DNA of 64,000 nt, from the NCBI RefSeq assembly GCF_021531665.1, contig NZ_JADYUH010000003.1, positions 1-64,000 on the forward strand, in the 5' to 3' direction. The DNA is from Prevotellamassilia timonensis. Lineage in GTDB: Bacteria; Bacteroidota; Bacteroidia; Bacteroidales; Bacteroidaceae. Of the stretch, positions 44,227 to 52,349 are shown piece after piece; the stretch's first letter is position 1, and every line of letters starts with the position of its first letter. The notes beneath the pieces are model-generated. The model was not told the origin of the DNA. It saw nothing but the letters and a program-made list of their open reading frames with translations, and did not search any database. The position numbers were made by a program, and so were the translations under genes.

Positions 44227-46221
44227 TTAGTTTTTGATGAGTCCTCGTCGATAGGCAGCGAGGAGTCTTTCGAGGTCAGCCACTTGTTCTCGGAGTTCCG
44301 CTCCTTTGTCGGTGTCAGCCACCATGGCGCGTCGTCCCATCATTTCCACGATTTGTGTGGTGGAGCGGATGTCCGTTCCGTGAGCGATGGCTTCCTCGGT
44401 GGAGGTGAAGGGTTCGTGTTGCACGAGTTGGAAGCCTCGGCTGTGATAGACCAGCGTGTAGCCCGCGATGCCCGTGGTGTCGTGATAGGCTTTGGCGAAG
44501 CCTCCGTCGATGACCATCATGCGTCCTTCGGCTTTGATGGGACTTTCTCCGCGTGTCGCTCTGACGGGGACGTGCCCGTTGATGATGTGACGGTGAGGTC
44601 CTTTCACTCCGAAGGCATCCATGATGTAGTCACACACCTTGGCTTCGGAGCGCAGGCGATAGTATGCTCCTTTCTCCTCCGTGTGTGTTTCCTTTTCTGC
44701 GAGGAAGTAGCGTTCGAAGGTTGCCATTTTGCGTTTGTCGAAGAGCGGAGAGTGTGGTCCGCACCAAAGATACCAAAAGAAGTCTCTGGCGTTTTCTCGG
44801 AATTTTGGTTCCGCCTTTTCGTCGTAGGCGGTGCGCACCAAAAGTTCCGTGCGGTCCAACAGTTCTTTTCCTGCCACTTTTTCGCCTTCGATTTCCACAG
44901 CGAGGAACTCGCCGTTTTCGTCCATCGGGACGGAGGCGTGGTAGAGCAGGTTGGAGTTGCAAACGCCATACATTCCACCGTGGTCCAGGAGTTGTCTGAC
45001 GTGGGCTTGGAGTCGTTCGCTGGAGCGGAAGGAGTGGGTCAGTCGTTTGATGAGTTCTTCCTCTTCCGGTGTCAGCGCGTTTGGAGCGTGGCTGTCAAGC
45101 GTGGGCCAGAAGGTGTCGTTCATTGCATATTCCTTTCCTTCCACCTCCACTTTTGTGTGGTCCGCACTGATTCGCGCCGGCATGTTTCTGTCCGTCATTT
45201 CCCATTCCGGGTGTTTGTCGTAGAGTGCTCCCTCGAGTTTGAACTGTATGATCGCGATGGCTTTGTGCATCTGTGCCATCATGCGGCAGGTTTTTTCCTC
45301 CAGAGCGTCTTCCTCGCCGAGTTGTTTCGGTTGGAACGCTTTGCACTCGTCTTTGCCGTAGGTTTCCATGGCAAAGGTGGCGAGCGGAAGGAGATTGATG
45401 CCGTAGCCTTCCTCCAAGGCTCGGGTGTTGGCATAGCGCAGCGAGAGACGCAACACCGCCGCCACGCAGGCAGGGTTTCCGGCTGCCGCTCCCATCCAAA
45501 GAATGTCGTGGTTTCCCCACTGAATGTCCCAGTGGTGGTAGCGGCTGAGGCGGTCCATGATGAGGTGCGCACCGGTGCCGCGGTCGTAGATGTCACCGAG
45601 GATGTGCAGGCAGTCGATGGAAAGTCGTTGAATCAGTTTGCAGAGTGCGATGACGAAACCTTCGGCGCGTCCCGTTTCGATGATGGTGCGAATAATCACG
45701 CCGACATAAGCCTGTTTGTTGTGGTCGTCAGAACTTTCGTGAAGGAGTTCTTCGATGATATAGGAAAACTCCTCGGGGAGGCTTTTGCGCACTTTTGAGC
45801 GTGTGTATTTGGAAGACACGGAGCGGCATACAGCCACGAGTCTGTTCAGCGTGGTTTGGAAGAAGTCCTCTCGGTCAGCCTCTTCCGGTTGCATCAGTTC
45901 CAGTTTCTGCCGCGGATAGTAGATGAGCGTGCAGAGTTCACAGATTTCCGCTTCGCGCAGGGTGTTGCCGAAGAGTTCTCTCACTTTTCGTTTAATGTTT
46001 CCCGAAGCATTTCTCAGGACGTGTTCAAACGCCTCGTGTTCTCCGTGGAGGTCAGCGAGGAAGTGCTCGGTTGGTTTGGGGAGATGGAGGATGGCTTGCA
46101 GATTGATGATTTCCGTGGTCACGCTGGAGATGGTGGGAAAATTTCCTGCCAGCAGTTTCAGGTATTTCATGTCTCGGTCATTGGTGACCGTCTTCGTTTC
46201 GTTGGGATTTGGATTCATCAA
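44227..46221 (-). CDS. fbp: Fructose-1,6-bisphosphatase, class III
   Basis: A 664-aa gluconeogenic phosphatase of the firmicute/Bacteroidota class III type. The metallophosphatase motifs are FLADLHGEHEAFEHV (DxHG), HILGDIYDRGTGAHL (GDxxDRG), IQWGNHDILWMGAAAG (GNHD) and IINGHVPVRATRGESP (GHVP). The start MMNPNPNETK lies behind an AT-rich leader. Length agrees with the family (about 640-670). Transcribed alone and divergently from hsp20. Confidence 0.95.
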   Translation of the reverse strand: MMNPNPNETKTVTNDRDMKYLKLLAGNFPTISSVTTEIINLQAILHLPKPTEHFLADLHGEHEAFEHVLRNASGNIKRKVRELFGNTLREAEICELCTLIYYPRQKLELMQPEEADREDFFQTTLNRLVAVCRSVSSKYTRSKVRKSLPEEFSYIIEELLHESSDDHNKQAYVGVIIRTIIETGRAEGFVIALCKLIQRLSIDCLHILGDIYDRGTGAHLIMDRLSRYHHWDIQWGNHDILWMGAAAGNPACVAAVLRLSLRYANTRALEEGYGINLLPLATFAMETYGKDECKAFQPKQLGEEDALEEKTCRMMAQMHKAIAIIQFKLEGALYDKHPEWEMTDRNMPARISADHTKVEVEGKEYAMNDTFWPTLDSHAPNALTPEEEELIKRLTHSFRSSERLQAHVRQLLDHGGMYGVCNSNLLYHASVPMDENGEFLAVEIEGEKVAGKELLDRTELLVRTAYDEKAEPKFRENARDFFWYLWCGPHSPLFDKRKMATFERYFLAEKETHTEEKGAYYRLRSEAKVCDYIMDAFGVKGPHRHIINGHVPVRATRGESPIKAEGRMMVIDGGFAKAYHDTTGIAGYTLVYHSRGFQLVQHEPFTSTEEAIAHGTDIRSTTQIVEMMGRRAMVADTDKGAELREQVADLERLLAAYRRGLIKN

Positions 46222-46242
46222 GGTGTGTGATTAGATTAAGGG

Positions 46243-46336
46243 TGGGGCGCACTAATATATATAAGGTGTGATGCGCTAATATATATAATGTGTGGCGCAC
46301 TAATAAGTAAAAGACGTGTGCGCGCTATCATATAAA
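46243..46336. repeat. Imperfect tandem repeats upstream of fbp
   Basis: Four imperfect units with a GCGC(A/T)ctaatatatataa core (around 46248, 46273, 46295 and 46321), spaced by GTGTG-type sequence, cover the probable fbp promoter region. The rest of the 569-bp gap 46222-46790 holds no gene, only GC-rich inverted GACGCC/GGCGTC stretches (46501-46530) and the hsp20 promoter. Confidence 0.55.
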
Positions 46337-46665
46337 ACAATGAGTTCGCGCTTGCTGAAAGTGAGTCTAAGCAAGACCCGCTTGCAAAATTAGTCCACTC
46401 TGCGCGATTCCGAAAACATTTCCTTTGTTTTTTGCTCCCACAGCCACGGCTCTTTCACTTCACGCTCATTGGACGGTGTTTTGACGGTGGGGGCAGAGAG
46501 GTTTGACGCCGGCGTCACGGAGGCGTCAAATTGGTGTCACCGTCACTTTTCCCATAGAGTTTCTTACTTACCGTTTCGGTGTCAATTCGGCAGAAGAGGC
46601 GGCAAAGTGACATAAAACTTTAAAAGATTTATACTTTCCCGTCAGGTTGTCAGCACCGTTTGTTT

Positions 46666-46681
46666 TGGCACGCGGATTGCA
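46666..46681 (+). promoter_or_regulatory. Sigma-54 type promoter of hsp20
   Basis: TGGCACGCGGATTGCA matches the -24/-12 consensus TGGCACRNNNNTTGCW at every defined position, with the invariant GG and GC 10 bp apart. Transcription would start near 46692, about 100 nt before the hsp20 ATG. Confidence 0.75.
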
Positions 46682-46790
46682 CTTAGAAGGGCGAAGCTCA
46701 AAGTCCAAAGAGTTGAGAAAGACTCCAAGGCGAGAGTTCAAGAAACAATTCAACACAAAATTTCAATCCATTAAAAAATAGGAGGTTATT

Positions 46791-47219
46791 ATGTTACAGG
46801 TTATGAATTCTAACAGTTGGTTTCCCACCATGTTTGACGATTTCTTCAACAATGACTGGATGCCCAAGATGAAAGCCACCGCTCCTGCCGTCAATGTCAA
46901 GGAAGACGCAAACGCCTACACCATGGAGTTGGCAGTGCCCGGCATCAAAAAAGAATTTTGCCGCGTGAACATCAATGCCGACGGTAATCTTGAAGTCGCC
47001 ATCGAGAACAAGTTGGAACACAAAGAGGAGAACAAGAAGGAGCACTTCCTGCGCCGCGAGTTCAGTTATTCCAACTATCAGCAGACCTATGTCTTGCCCG
47101 ATGACATCGTCAAAGACCACATCGCTGCCAAGGTGGACAACGGCGTACTGACCATCACCATGCCGAAAGTCAGCAAGGATGAAGTCAAACAGATTCAGCG
47201 TCAAATCAGCATTGACTGA
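46791..47219 (+). CDS. hsp20: Small heat-shock protein, Hsp20 family
   Basis: A 142-aa alpha-crystallin-domain chaperone. The domain runs from about residue 35 (APAVNVKEDANAYTMELAVPGI split over two strands) to KVDNGVLTITMPK with the GVL signature. The C-terminal anchor is degenerate (QIQRQISID; an I-x-I/V-like motif is only approximate). The ATG is preceded by AATAGGAGGTTATT, a strong Shine-Dalgarno sequence that is rare in this phylum. A perfect sigma-54 promoter upstream and a bidirectional terminator downstream make it a single-gene transcript, likely stress-induced. Confidence 0.93.
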   Translation: MLQVMNSNSWFPTMFDDFFNNDWMPKMKATAPAVNVKEDANAYTMELAVPGIKKEFCRVNINADGNLEVAIENKLEHKEENKKEHFLRREFSYSNYQQTYVLPDDIVKDHIAAKVDNGVLTITMPKVSKDEVKQIQRQISID

Positions 47220-47280
47220 CGCTTGAGCGCAGCCTCGTCTGACGCATCCCATTTCATGTGAAATGAGTGAGTAAAAAGAG

Positions 47281-47316
47281 AACGCTTCGTTTTGAGAATT
47301 CCCAAAACGAAGCGTT
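47281..47316. terminator. Bidirectional terminator between hsp20 and the porin gene
   Basis: AACGCTTCGTTTTG (47281-47294) pairs perfectly with CAAAACGAAGCGTT (47303-47316). T-rich tracts follow on both strands (TGCTTTTG on plus, TCTCTTTTTAC on minus), serving the two convergent genes. Confidence 0.88.
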
Positions 47317-47417
47317 TGCTTTTGATTTAGTTGAAGGGGTTTGTTTTCAGAGGTTTAGGCTCAGAATGTGTAACCCCTTTCTGTGTGGTCTGAAGCCAAC
47401 CGCGATTTTCTGTGTGG

Positions 47418-48581
47418 TCAGAAGCGGGCGGTGACTTGGAAGTCAAGCGTGTTGTAGAATCTGTCTTTGGCGGTGTTTTGGCGGCTGCGGTCGTCGGTGA
47501 ACGTGTAGTTCAGTTGGAAGATGAGATTCTTTCCGAGATAGTAGTTGGCAGCGAGTCCATAGTCCGTTTTGAGACTGTTCCAAGTTTTGGCGGCGCGGTA
47601 GCAGTCGTAGCGTCCATAGATTTTGAGGTTCTTCATGACGGGTGCGCCGAGTGTGGCATACCACGCATCGGAACGGCGGGGCTGAGTCACGTCCGTGGTG
47701 ACGCCGCCGACACTGCTCATGTATTCTCCTCGCACGGACCAGTCACTTTCATATTTCACACCGGCTCCCCAGCGGACGCGTTTCACTTTTTTCTGCGTGT
47801 TGCCCGGAGCGTTGGCATTGTATTTCTCATTGACGTAGGTTCCGTTCCAGCCGAAGCCGCCGATGCAGAGGTTTTTGATGGGAGAAATCCAGAGTCCGCC
47901 GATGAGGTCCTTTTGTTTGTCTTTGTCGGTGTGGTTGATTCCTTGACCGTTGAAGACGCCAATCTGATAGTGCAACCATTTGTGTCCGTCTTCTGCGGGG
48001 AAGAGGTCACCCTGCACTTGGAGTCCGAGGTCACGTCCTGAGCTTTTGTGTTCGCCGTTGCGGTCACCGATGGAGGCGAGTTTCATGGTTGCCTGCGAGT
48101 AGGAGCCGAGTCCGACGTTCAGAGGGGAGTAGGGGTTTTCGAAGCCGAAGGAGCGTTTGAACTGTCCCATTTTGACGCGGAAGCAGTCAAACTTTTGCCA
48201 TTCGACGAAGGCATCGACAATGCGCGGTCCTTTGTCCTCACCGGGTGCTCCGTTGACTTCGAGTTGGAATTTATAGTAGAAGTCTTGATAGACTTTTCCA
48301 TCGACATAGAGGCGGAGGAAGCGGAGGTCGAAGCCGCCGTTTTCTTCCGTGTGGTCTTCGTCGCGCCAGTTGAACTTTCCGATGATGTAGCCTCCGAACT
48401 TCATGGTCGGTTTCATGTCTCGAAGGATTTTGGGCGTTTGGGAAGATGCGGAGTCGCGGGGTGCGAGGATGGTGATGCCGGTTGTTTCGGAGTCGTTGTC
48501 CGTGGTGTTCTCGTTGCCGTTGTTTTCAGCGTGGGCAGAGGCAGCGAGGAGGAGGAGTGGCAGGAAGAGATATTTTTTCAT
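47418..48581 (-). CDS. OprO/OprP-like outer-membrane porin
   Basis: A 387-aa phosphate-selective-porin-type beta-barrel. The signal peptide MKKYLFLPLLLLAASAHA supports the ATG at 48581; a GTG 18 bases earlier would overlap the upstream gene. The barrel is visible from MKFGGYIIGKFNWRDE through FDLRFLRLYVDGKVYQDFYYKFQ to the terminal strand NTLDFQVTARF, which ends in Phe as needed for BAM recognition. It follows the MFS gene by 14 bp, so the pair probably moves one solute across both membranes. The ligand is unknown. Confidence 0.85.
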   Translation of the reverse strand: MKKYLFLPLLLLAASAHAENNGNENTTDNDSETTGITILAPRDSASSQTPKILRDMKPTMKFGGYIIGKFNWRDEDHTEENGGFDLRFLRLYVDGKVYQDFYYKFQLEVNGAPGEDKGPRIVDAFVEWQKFDCFRVKMGQFKRSFGFENPYSPLNVGLGSYSQATMKLASIGDRNGEHKSSGRDLGLQVQGDLFPAEDGHKWLHYQIGVFNGQGINHTDKDKQKDLIGGLWISPIKNLCIGGFGWNGTYVNEKYNANAPGNTQKKVKRVRWGAGVKYESDWSVRGEYMSSVGGVTTDVTQPRRSDAWYATLGAPVMKNLKIYGRYDCYRAAKTWNSLKTDYGLAANYYLGKNLIFQLNYTFTDDRSRQNTAKDRFYNTLDFQVTARF

Positions 48582-48595
48582 TGTCACTTTTTTCG

Positions 48596-49969
48596 TCACT
48601 TTTTGATGTTAGGTTCTTGCAGACCATAGCCTTTCAGTTTGTCTTCCAAGAGGAGGAGCAGGGAGATGATGATGGCGACAACTCCGAAGCCGGCGAAGAT
48701 GGTCATGGTTTGCGTGTAGTCGATGGTGCCGTCGGCAGCGGTGTTGGCTTGGTTCACTTTTCCAATCCAGACGGGGACGAGTGCGAGTCCGATGTTTTGG
48801 ATGTAGAAAATGAGAGCGTAGGCTGTGCCGAGGAGTTTCATCGGAATGATTTTGGGCACGGAGGGCCACATGGCAGAGGGCACAAGACCAAAGGCGATGC
48901 CGAGGACAATCATCACGGCGATGGCAATCACCCAAGAGTTGAACGGGAGGGCGAAGACCATGTGCACGAGGGTGAGCAGGGCACTGCCGATGAGCATGAG
49001 CGTGGCGCCCTTTCCATATTTGTCATAGATGTGACCAAAGAAAGGGGTGAGGAAGATGGTGCCGAAGGGGAGCATGGCGGGAATGAGTCCGGCGACACCT
49101 TCATCTACGCCATATTTGAAAATCATGAATTTCGTGGCAAACTTCAGGAAGGGGAAGACGCCGGCGTAGAACATGAGGCAGAGCACGGCGACAAACCAGA
49201 AGCCGCGGTTGCAGAGCAAGAGTTTGAGGTCGGCAAATTTGAATCCCTCTTCCGGTTTGGCGTTGGCAGCAGCGGCGGAAGCGTCTTCCTTGCGGTCCAT
49301 GACGCAATAGACGAGGTAGGAAATCAATCCGGCGCCGAGCAGGCAAGCGCCGAGGCCGACGGAGCAGTGAACGCCGCCGCACATCTTGGCGAAGGGAAGT
49401 GCCACTGCCAGCGCAGCCGCCGTTCCGATACGTGCCAAAGCGACCTGAAGTCCCATGGCGAGGGCGAGTTCGTGTCCCGTGAACCATTTGACAATGACTT
49501 TGCTGACAGTGATGCCGGCAATTTCGCAGCCGACGCCATAGATGGCAAAGCCGAGGACTGCCCAAAGCACCTGTGTTTGGTAGGTGCCGATGCCGAGGGG
49601 CAGGGTGATGCTGCCTTCAAACTGGTGGCTGACAGCCCAGTATTTGATGAGTGCTCCGCCGAACATGAGCATGGTGGACATGATGCCGGTGAAGCGGATG
49701 CCGAATTTGTCGAGGATGATGCCTCCGAAGAAGAGGAGGAGAAGGAAGACGTTGAAGTAGCCGTAGGCTCCGGAGAAGAAGCCATATTCGTCACTGCTCC
49801 ATCCGAGTCCGAGGCTGCCGGGTTCTGCGGCGGCGGTGAGGAGTGGTTCGAGGGGCGACATCACGTCGGTGAAGAAATAGCCAGCCATCATGGTCAGACT
49901 GACGATGACCAGAGCGGTCCAGCGAGCTGCTTTGGAGTCGCTGAGTTTGCGTTGAAGTGTTGCAGTCAT
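48596..49969 (-). CDS. Major facilitator superfamily transporter
   Basis: A 457-aa inner-membrane permease with about 12 helices. The start MTATLQRKLSDSKAARW is followed by helix 1 (TALVIVSLTMMAGYFFTDV). The first cytoplasmic loop has GGIILDKFGIRFTG, a variant of the MFS DRxGRR motif, and the second half repeats it as FGHIYDKYGKGATLML. A charged central loop (RKEDASAAAANAKPEEGFK) separates the two halves. The substrate cannot be assigned; the coupled porin suggests uptake of a small, possibly anionic, solute. First gene of the porin operon. Confidence 0.88.
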   Translation of the reverse strand: MTATLQRKLSDSKAARWTALVIVSLTMMAGYFFTDVMSPLEPLLTAAAEPGSLGLGWSSDEYGFFSGAYGYFNVFLLLLFFGGIILDKFGIRFTGIMSTMLMFGGALIKYWAVSHQFEGSITLPLGIGTYQTQVLWAVLGFAIYGVGCEIAGITVSKVIVKWFTGHELALAMGLQVALARIGTAAALAVALPFAKMCGGVHCSVGLGACLLGAGLISYLVYCVMDRKEDASAAAANAKPEEGFKFADLKLLLCNRGFWFVAVLCLMFYAGVFPFLKFATKFMIFKYGVDEGVAGLIPAMLPFGTIFLTPFFGHIYDKYGKGATLMLIGSALLTLVHMVFALPFNSWVIAIAVMIVLGIAFGLVPSAMWPSVPKIIPMKLLGTAYALIFYIQNIGLALVPVWIGKVNQANTAADGTIDYTQTMTIFAGFGVVAIIISLLLLLEDKLKGYGLQEPNIKK

Positions 49970-49996
49970 TATTGATTTATGTTTGAGATATTTTAT

Positions 49997-50032
49997 AAGG
50001 GGGGTCTAAAAATTAGGTTCGGAGCGTTCTAA
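49997..50032. repeat. Partial copy of the 75-bp element
   Basis: AAGGGGGGTCTAAAAATTAG followed by GTTCGGAGCGTTCTAA resembles the left half of the element at 28055 (GGGGTGTTCTATAAATTA...GGAACGTTC). It lies 6 bp from the stop codon of the S9 peptidase gene. Confidence 0.45.
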
Positions 50033-50038
50033 ATACTT

Positions 50039-52228
50039 TTATTTCAAGTATTTGTCCAGCCAGCGGAAGAAGGTGCGTTGCCAGAGGATGCCGTTTTGTG
50101 GTTTCAGCACCCAGTGGTTCTCGTCGGGGAAGAGGAGGAGTTGGGCGTCGAGTCCGCGCATTCTGGCTGCGGTGAAGGCGCTTTCGGCTTGGGTGTATTC
50201 AATTCGGAAGTCTCGTTGTCCGTGGATGCAGAGGATGGGTGTGTCCCATTTATCAACGTAGAGGTGAGGCGAAGTGGTGAACACTTTTTGCATTTGTCCT
50301 TCCGCGTTTTTCTTCCAAGGTGCGCTGCCCATGTCCCAGTTTGGGAACCAGAGTTCTTCGGTTTCGACGTATTGCTGTTGCGTGTTGTAGATGCCGTCGT
50401 GGGCGATGAACGTCTTGAAACGTTTGTCGTGGTTTCCGGCGAGCCAATAGACGCTGTAGCCTCCGAAACTTGCGCCGACGGCGCCGAGGCGGGAGCGGTC
50501 AATGTAGGGTTCAGTGGCGAGGTCGTCGATGGCGGAAAGATAGTCCTGCATGCACTGACCGGAGTAGTCGCCGCTGATTTCTTCAAGCCATTCCATGCCG
50601 AAGCCGGGGAGACCGCGGCGGTTCGGGGCGATGATGACATAGTCGTTCGCCGCCATGATTTGGAAGTTCCAGCGGTAACTCCAGAACTGACTGACGGGAG
50701 ACTGCGGTCCTCCTTCGCAGAAGAGGAGGGCGGGATATTTCTTGGCGGGGTCAAAGTGAGGCGGATAAATAACCCAGCAGAGTTCCTCCTTGCCGTCGGT
50801 GGTTTTGACCCAGCGCTCCTTGACTTCTCCCCAGGCGAGGTTGTTGTAGAAGTGGTCGTTTTCGTGGGTGACTTGTTTGGCTTCAGCGGTCTTTTTTGTT
50901 TTCGTGGAGAGCGTGAAGATTTCGTCGGCGCGGCTCATGCTGTGTCGCTTCGCCAGAAGTGTGACGCCGTCGGCGGCGAGTCCGATGAGCGAATAGTCTG
51001 CCACGTCGTCGGTGAGTGCGCGGTGCTGTCCTTTCAGGTTGGTGACATAGATTTGCGTTTTGCCGTGCCACACCCCGGTGAAATAGAGGTTACGGGAGTC
51101 TGGTGCCCAGCAGAACTCGTTGACTCCGCTTTCGAAGCCTTCGGTGACGTAGGTGCATTGCCCTGCGGCGAGGTCATAGACGCAGAGGCGGAGACGGTCG
51201 CTTTCATATCCGTCACGCTCCATGCTGAGCCAGGCGACGAATTTTCCATCCGGTGAGAATTGCGGGTTTTGGTCATAGCCGGCGTGTAGGTCGGTATCGC
51301 CTTTTCGGTTGGGCGTTTGTTCGCGGAGAGAGACGTCGGCATGTTCGGGTTCCAAGGTCTCGAAGCCTTCCGGCTTACAGATGTTGCGAACCTTTCCGGT
51401 TTCCACGTCGTGGAGGAAGATGTCGCTGTCGGTGCTGATGGCGTAGGCTTTCCCCACCTTTTTGCGGCAGGTGTAGGCAATGGTTTTGGAGTCGGGGCTC
51501 CACGCCAGTTGTTCCATGCCGCCGAAGGGCATCATGGGGCATTCAAACGGCTCGTCCTTCAGGAGGTCGCCTTTGACGGTGACGCTTTGTCCGTCAAAAT
51601 CAGCGAGGAAGGGGTGGGGCACGGAGGTGACGTAGGTGTCCCAGTGTTTATACATCAAATCGTTGATGACCATTCCCGTGCTGAGCGGAAGGTCTTCTTC
51701 TTTCTTTTCGATGGAGTGGTTCATGGGCACTTCCATGACGAGGATGACCTTCTTTTCATCGGGTGAGAAGAGGAAGCCGGCGATGTCGCTGTCTGTGTGT
51801 GAGATCTGTCGGCGTTCTGTTCCGTCGGCGTTCATGACCCAAAGTTGGCTGCTTCCGGATGCGCTGCTGAGGAAGGCAATTCTTCGTCCGCCGTCGATGA
51901 AGGCGGCACTTCGTTCGCTGTTCTTTCCTTCGGTGAGGCAGCGTGAAGCGCCGGTGGCGAGGTCAAGCGTGTGGAGGCGTGTGCAACTTTTGTTTTGCTT
52001 CACGCTGTAGTAGGTGACGCCGTAGGCGATGGTGTTGCCTTTCGGTGCGATGCCGACTTCGCCGATGCGTCCCATTGCCCAGAGCGCCTCGGGGGTGAGG
52101 CGGTCAGAGGTGAAGGCGGGCGTTTGTTTGCCGATGAGTTCCTCGGCGGTAGCAGTGGAGGCGTTGGCTGCGTTGGCAGTCGAGGTGAGGAAAGCGGCTG
52201 CTGCGAGCATGGTGGTGAGGTGTGACAT
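50039..52228 (-). CDS. S9 family serine peptidase (DPP5/acylaminoacyl-peptidase-like)
   Basis: A 729-aa protein with a likely signal peptide (MSHLTTMLAAAAFLTSTANA), an N-terminal beta-propeller (repeats such as DIAGFLFSPDEKKVILVM and NPQFSPDGKFVAWLS) and a C-terminal alpha/beta hydrolase. Catalytic residues are Ser in GAVGASFGGYSVYW, Asp in IHGQRDFRIEYTQ and His in FPDENHWVL. Probably a periplasmic dipeptidyl or acyl-peptidase that trims peptides for an amino-acid-using anaerobe. Length is slightly above the DPP5 norm. Transcribed alone. Confidence 0.88.
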   Translation of the reverse strand: MSHLTTMLAAAAFLTSTANAANASTATAEELIGKQTPAFTSDRLTPEALWAMGRIGEVGIAPKGNTIAYGVTYYSVKQNKSCTRLHTLDLATGASRCLTEGKNSERSAAFIDGGRRIAFLSSASGSSQLWVMNADGTERRQISHTDSDIAGFLFSPDEKKVILVMEVPMNHSIEKKEEDLPLSTGMVINDLMYKHWDTYVTSVPHPFLADFDGQSVTVKGDLLKDEPFECPMMPFGGMEQLAWSPDSKTIAYTCRKKVGKAYAISTDSDIFLHDVETGKVRNICKPEGFETLEPEHADVSLREQTPNRKGDTDLHAGYDQNPQFSPDGKFVAWLSMERDGYESDRLRLCVYDLAAGQCTYVTEGFESGVNEFCWAPDSRNLYFTGVWHGKTQIYVTNLKGQHRALTDDVADYSLIGLAADGVTLLAKRHSMSRADEIFTLSTKTKKTAEAKQVTHENDHFYNNLAWGEVKERWVKTTDGKEELCWVIYPPHFDPAKKYPALLFCEGGPQSPVSQFWSYRWNFQIMAANDYVIIAPNRRGLPGFGMEWLEEISGDYSGQCMQDYLSAIDDLATEPYIDRSRLGAVGASFGGYSVYWLAGNHDKRFKTFIAHDGIYNTQQQYVETEELWFPNWDMGSAPWKKNAEGQMQKVFTTSPHLYVDKWDTPILCIHGQRDFRIEYTQAESAFTAARMRGLDAQLLLFPDENHWVLKPQNGILWQRTFFRWLDKYLK

Positions 52229-52284
52229 GGTTTTGTGCTTCTGAGTGTGCTCTTCGTGAGGAGTAAATCCATATAAATATACGA

Positions 52285-52333
52285 GAGGGAGACACCTTAT
52301 ACCATATTATATATATAGTAAGGTCTCTCCCTC
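52285..52333 (-). terminator. Inverted repeat after yidC
   Basis: GAGGGAGACACCTTA (52285-52299) pairs with TAAGGTCTCTCCCTC (52319-52333), 14 of 15 positions, around an AT-only loop. It lies between yidC and the S9 gene. No T tract follows on the minus strand, so it may instead stabilise RNA or act as a binding site. Confidence 0.5.
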
Positions 52334-52349
52334 AGTGTGAGGCTGGAAA

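Noticed and set aside
44194-45798. A 534-codon plus-strand frame opposite fbp
   Set aside because: The minus-strand frame has every class III FBPase motif; the plus-strand product is Phe/Val/Cys-rich shadow sequence.
48482-49975. A 497-codon plus-strand frame opposite the MFS gene
   Set aside because: Composition is dominated by Glu, Gly and His from reversed membrane codons; not a plausible protein.
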